From the NCBI GenBank assembly GCA_026389975.1, contig JAPLGV010000023.1, positions 1 through 6,294 on the forward strand: a stretch of DNA of 6,294 nucleotides. The letters run 5' to 3'. This DNA is from Chloroflexota bacterium. Lineage in GTDB: Bacteria > Chloroflexota > Anaerolineae > Anaerolineales > Villigracilaceae. The position numbers and the translations under genes were made by a program. The notes beneath the pieces are model-generated. The model did not search any database. It saw only the letters and a list, made by a program, of their open reading frames with translations, and had not been told where the DNA came from. Shown one piece after another: positions 4,469 to 6,294 of the stretch (its first letter is position 1; each line of letters opens with the position of its first letter).

Positions 4469-6001
4469 ATGAAACCTCGTTCCGATACCGCTGCTCTGCT
4501 CTGGCTGGGACTGGTTTTATCCATCGCCCTGGCAATTGCTTTTCTCCTGCCGGTCACCCCGCAGGACTACTGGTGGTACCTGCGCGTCGGGCGCGACACG
4601 TTGATGGCGGGCGCGCTGCCGCAGATAGACACGTTGAGTTACACCCGGGCTGGAAGTCCGGTGGTCTACTTTTCATGGGGCGCGGCAGTGCTTTTCTGGC
4701 TGATCTACAAATTAGGCGGTCTCAGCTTGACCGTGCTGGTGCGCGGACTGCTGGTCGCGCTGGCTTATTCACTCGTCTGGCTGACGGCACGGCGACTGGG
4801 TGCGGGTCGCATCGGCGCGGTGCTGGTGCTCCTGCTGGCCATTCTGGCATCCAGCAATAACTGGTCCATACGGCCGCAGTTATTTGCGTACCCATTGTTC
4901 GCGCTGGCACTCTACCTTTTATACCGCTGGCAGAACGGGGACAGGAAAGCTGTCTGGTGGCTGCCGCTTATCAGCTTATTGTGGGTCAACCTGCACGGCT
5001 CGTTCGTTGTGCTCGTTCTGCTGACCGGGGCGGCGCTGGTCTTCGGTCGAGGCGACAAACGCCTCCTGGCACTGGCCTTCGGCGGTATCCTGCTCGCCAC
5101 TCTCGTTAACCCGCGCGGTTTCGGCTCGTGGACCTACGTCTTTAACTCGCTGACCGTCGCCTCCAGCCAGCAATTCTCCGTCGAGTGGCGGCCGCCGGTC
5201 AACTCGGGCTGGCAGATGAACATTTTCTTCCTCTGGCTGCTGGCCTTTCCCCTTCTGGCAGTCTTTTCCCCGCGCAAACTCGAAGCTCTCGAATGGACCT
5301 GGTTCCTGGGCTTCGGCTTCCTGGCCCTGTGGGGTGAACGCTATGTCATCTGGTTCGTTTTTATCCTGACGGTGCTCACCTCCCTGATGCTGGCGGACTG
5401 GGAGAAAAAGGTCCTGGGCGACCCGAAACACGGCTCCCCGGCGCTTAACCTGACCCTCAGCCTGGTCTTTATCCTGCTGCCGCTAACCCTGCTGCCGGGT
5501 GTGCGCGAGGCCTGGTGGCCGGCCCCGCGGGGGTGCTGCGCGAATGCTCCCGCCACGACTGAAAACACGCCCGTCGCCGCTACGAAGTGGCTGGCCACCC
5601 ACCCCGATCTGCGCGGTCCGCTGTGGAGCGAGATCGGCTTCTCCAGTTATCTTGAGTTTGCGCTGCCCGAACGGCCAGTCTGGATTGATACGCGCTTCGA
5701 AGTCTTCCCGGTGGAGCAGTGGCAACAGTACAAAGACATCACCAACGCCACCTGGGAATGGCCGATCCTTTTGACAGGTACAGACGCGAATTTGCTGATG
5801 GTCTCCGTCACAGAGCAACCTGCTTTGTTACAAGCCATGAATAACCAGGGTCTCTGGTGCGAAATCTACCGCGACGAGCTGGCCGTGATCTACCAGCATA
5901 GTCCCGGTTCCAGCACGGGGCGAAGTAGTCCCGGTTCCAGCATATCATCCCTAATCTCTTACGGGACGGGGGACGGGGTATTGTGGAGGCGAGTGACATG
6001 A
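4469..6001 (+). CDS. polytopic membrane protein, GT-C-like, with exported C-terminal domain
   Basis: This 510-residue integral membrane protein has roughly ten hydrophobic segments between residues 8 and 345. It starts with one helix followed by the loop DYWWYLRVGRDTLMAGALPQIDTLSYT (written across residues 33-59), a signature I associate with uncharacterised GT-C-like membrane proteins near polysaccharide genes. WVNLHGSF (172-179) and VNPRGFGSW (213-221) are further conserved-looking motifs. A soluble C-terminal part follows (about 350-476), including GPLWSEIGFSSYLEF and PVWIDTRFEVFP, probably outside the membrane. Transfer of a lipid-linked sugar is possible but unproven. ATG 4469 is chosen; an ATG at 4301 would overlap FkbM and add 56 residues of repeat-derived sequence. 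Residues 478-510 come from a short repeat and its flank, so the natural C-terminus may have been altered. The stop overlaps the next start (ATGA). Confidence 0.8.
   Translation: MKPRSDTAALLWLGLVLSIALAIAFLLPVTPQDYWWYLRVGRDTLMAGALPQIDTLSYTRAGSPVVYFSWGAAVLFWLIYKLGGLSLTVLVRGLLVALAYSLVWLTARRLGAGRIGAVLVLLLAILASSNNWSIRPQLFAYPLFALALYLLYRWQNGDRKAVWWLPLISLLWVNLHGSFVVLVLLTGAALVFGRGDKRLLALAFGGILLATLVNPRGFGSWTYVFNSLTVASSQQFSVEWRPPVNSGWQMNIFFLWLLAFPLLAVFSPRKLEALEWTWFLGFGFLALWGERYVIWFVFILTVLTSLMLADWEKKVLGDPKHGSPALNLTLSLVFILLPLTLLPGVREAWWPAPRGCCANAPATTENTPVAATKWLATHPDLRGPLWSEIGFSSYLEFALPERPVWIDTRFEVFPVEQWQQYKDITNATWEWPILLTGTDANLLMVSVTEQPALLQAMNNQGLWCEIYRDELAVIYQHSPGSSTGRSSPGSSISSLISYGTGDGVLWRRVT
5893..5944. 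repeat. 17-bp direct repeat, 27-bp period, at the gene 3' end
   Basis: TAGTCCCGGTTCCAGCA occurs at 5899-5915 and 5926-5942, with CGGGGCGAAG between. The block is bounded by CCAGCATA at 5893-5900 and 5937-5944. It is translated as two SPGSS units near the C-terminus of the membrane protein. It resembles a dispersed intergenic repeat rather than protein-driven sequence; whether it occurs elsewhere in the genome cannot be seen here. Confidence 0.8.
5985..5989 (+). promoter_or_regulatory. ribosome binding site of the partial glycosyltransferase
   Basis: GGAGG lies 8 bases before the ATG at 5998, inside the last codons of the membrane-protein gene. It supports this start and translational coupling through the ATGA overlap. 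Confidence 0.65.
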
Positions 6002-6294
6002 TCCGTTATCCCGGAAAACTTGCCGTCCAGCAGCGAGTTCTGACGCCCTACCGCGCCGCTTTCTTCGACGCGCTGGCGCAGGCCTGTGACGGCGGTCTCT
6101 CTGTCTTTGCTGGCCTGCCACGCCCCGAAGATTCAATTACCACCACCGAGGCATTGAACGTTGCCCGCCTCACGTCGGCGCGCAACCTCAATCTCCTGCG
6201 CGGCCCTTTTTACCTTTGCTTTCAACGCGGCCTGCTCAACTGGCTGGACGACTGGAATCCCGATGTGCTCATTGTAGAAGCCAACCAGCGTTAC
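5998..6294 (+). CDS. glycosyltransferase, GT4-like N-terminus (partial)
   Basis: The frame opens at ATG 5998 and stays open for 99 codons to the window edge. The start overlaps the preceding TGA (ATGA), and GGAGG sits 8 bases upstream. Residues 9-25 (AVQQRVLTPYRAAFFDA) match the N-terminal acceptor-loop pattern of GT-B enzymes of the GT4/GT1 type, where a QR-L--YR--FF motif is common. LSVFAGLPRP and PDVLIVEANQRY (88-99) fit the first Rossmann strands of that domain. The donor-binding half lies beyond the window, so family assignment rests on the N-terminus only. It belongs to the same operon as the membrane protein and is probably part of the glycan pathway. Confidence 0.75.
   Translation, partial: MIRYPGKLAVQQRVLTPYRAAFFDALAQACDGGLSVFAGLPRPEDSITTTEALNVARLTSARNLNLLRGPFYLCFQRGLLNWLDDWNPDVLIVEANQRY

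Noticed and set aside
5893..5944. Direct repeats with regular spacing, considered as a CRISPR fragment
   Set aside because: Only two 17-bp copies with a 10-bp gap inside a coding frame; there are no spacers of normal length and no cas genes.
5961..5980. G-rich run (GGGACGGGGGACGGGG) as a G-quadruplex
   Set aside because: Only three tracts of three or more G are present, with a two-G tract further on; this is too weak to claim.
1..6294. tRNA, rRNA, riboswitch or origin sequences
   Set aside because: No cloverleaf, ribosomal RNA segment, or known riboswitch core was recognised by eye on either strand; all gaps longer than 60 bases are accounted for by repeats, a weak terminator or ribosome binding sites.

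Overview
The window is GC-rich bacterial DNA with tightly packed genes. The organism is most likely a member of the Chloroflexota (Anaerolineae-like). That placement is an inference from the PTPT-rich lipoprotein linker of the first gene, the style of the polysaccharide genes and the dispersed intergenic repeats; no marker gene settles it.

Layout: (1) a possible last few codons of an upstream gene (3-32). (2) A lipoprotein-anchored HtrA/DegP-type serine protease with one PDZ domain (56-1192, +). (3) A short convergent gap holding an inverted-repeat element and a weak terminator. (4) A cytoplasmic sulfite-oxidase-like molybdopterin oxidoreductase of the YuiH type (1307-1948, -). (5) A 54-bp divergent promoter region with a TATAAT box on each strand. 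(6) A + strand surface-polysaccharide cluster: GT4 glycosyltransferase (2003-3013), FkbM-family methyltransferase (3531-4388), polytopic membrane protein of the GT-C-like 'WW-LR-G' kind (4469-6001), and the N-terminus of a second GT4-type glycosyltransferase (5998 to the window end, partial), joined to the previous gene by an ATGA overlap. These genes probably build and modify an exported glycan. The protease and the molybdoenzyme look like unrelated neighbours.

The most interesting layer lies between the genes. Three intergenic spaces (1201-1276, 3022-3525, 4386-4460) are occupied by related inverted repeats whose ends read (T)TAACCAC... and ...GTGGT(T/G/A). The middle copy carries a complete GxxExxY protein gene (PD-(D/E)XK-like fold), with lower GC than its neighbours, inside the repeat ends. 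The other two are short and gene-less. This looks like a small mobile or selfish unit with its non-coding derivatives. The units fit closely between the stop codon of one gene and the start of the next, and in one case they supply the stop codon. Two copies share an identical 38-bp left end that contains an extra 29-bp module. A different repeat, 17 bp twice with a 27-bp period, is built into the 3' end of the membrane-protein gene and sets its C-terminus and its overlap with the next gene.
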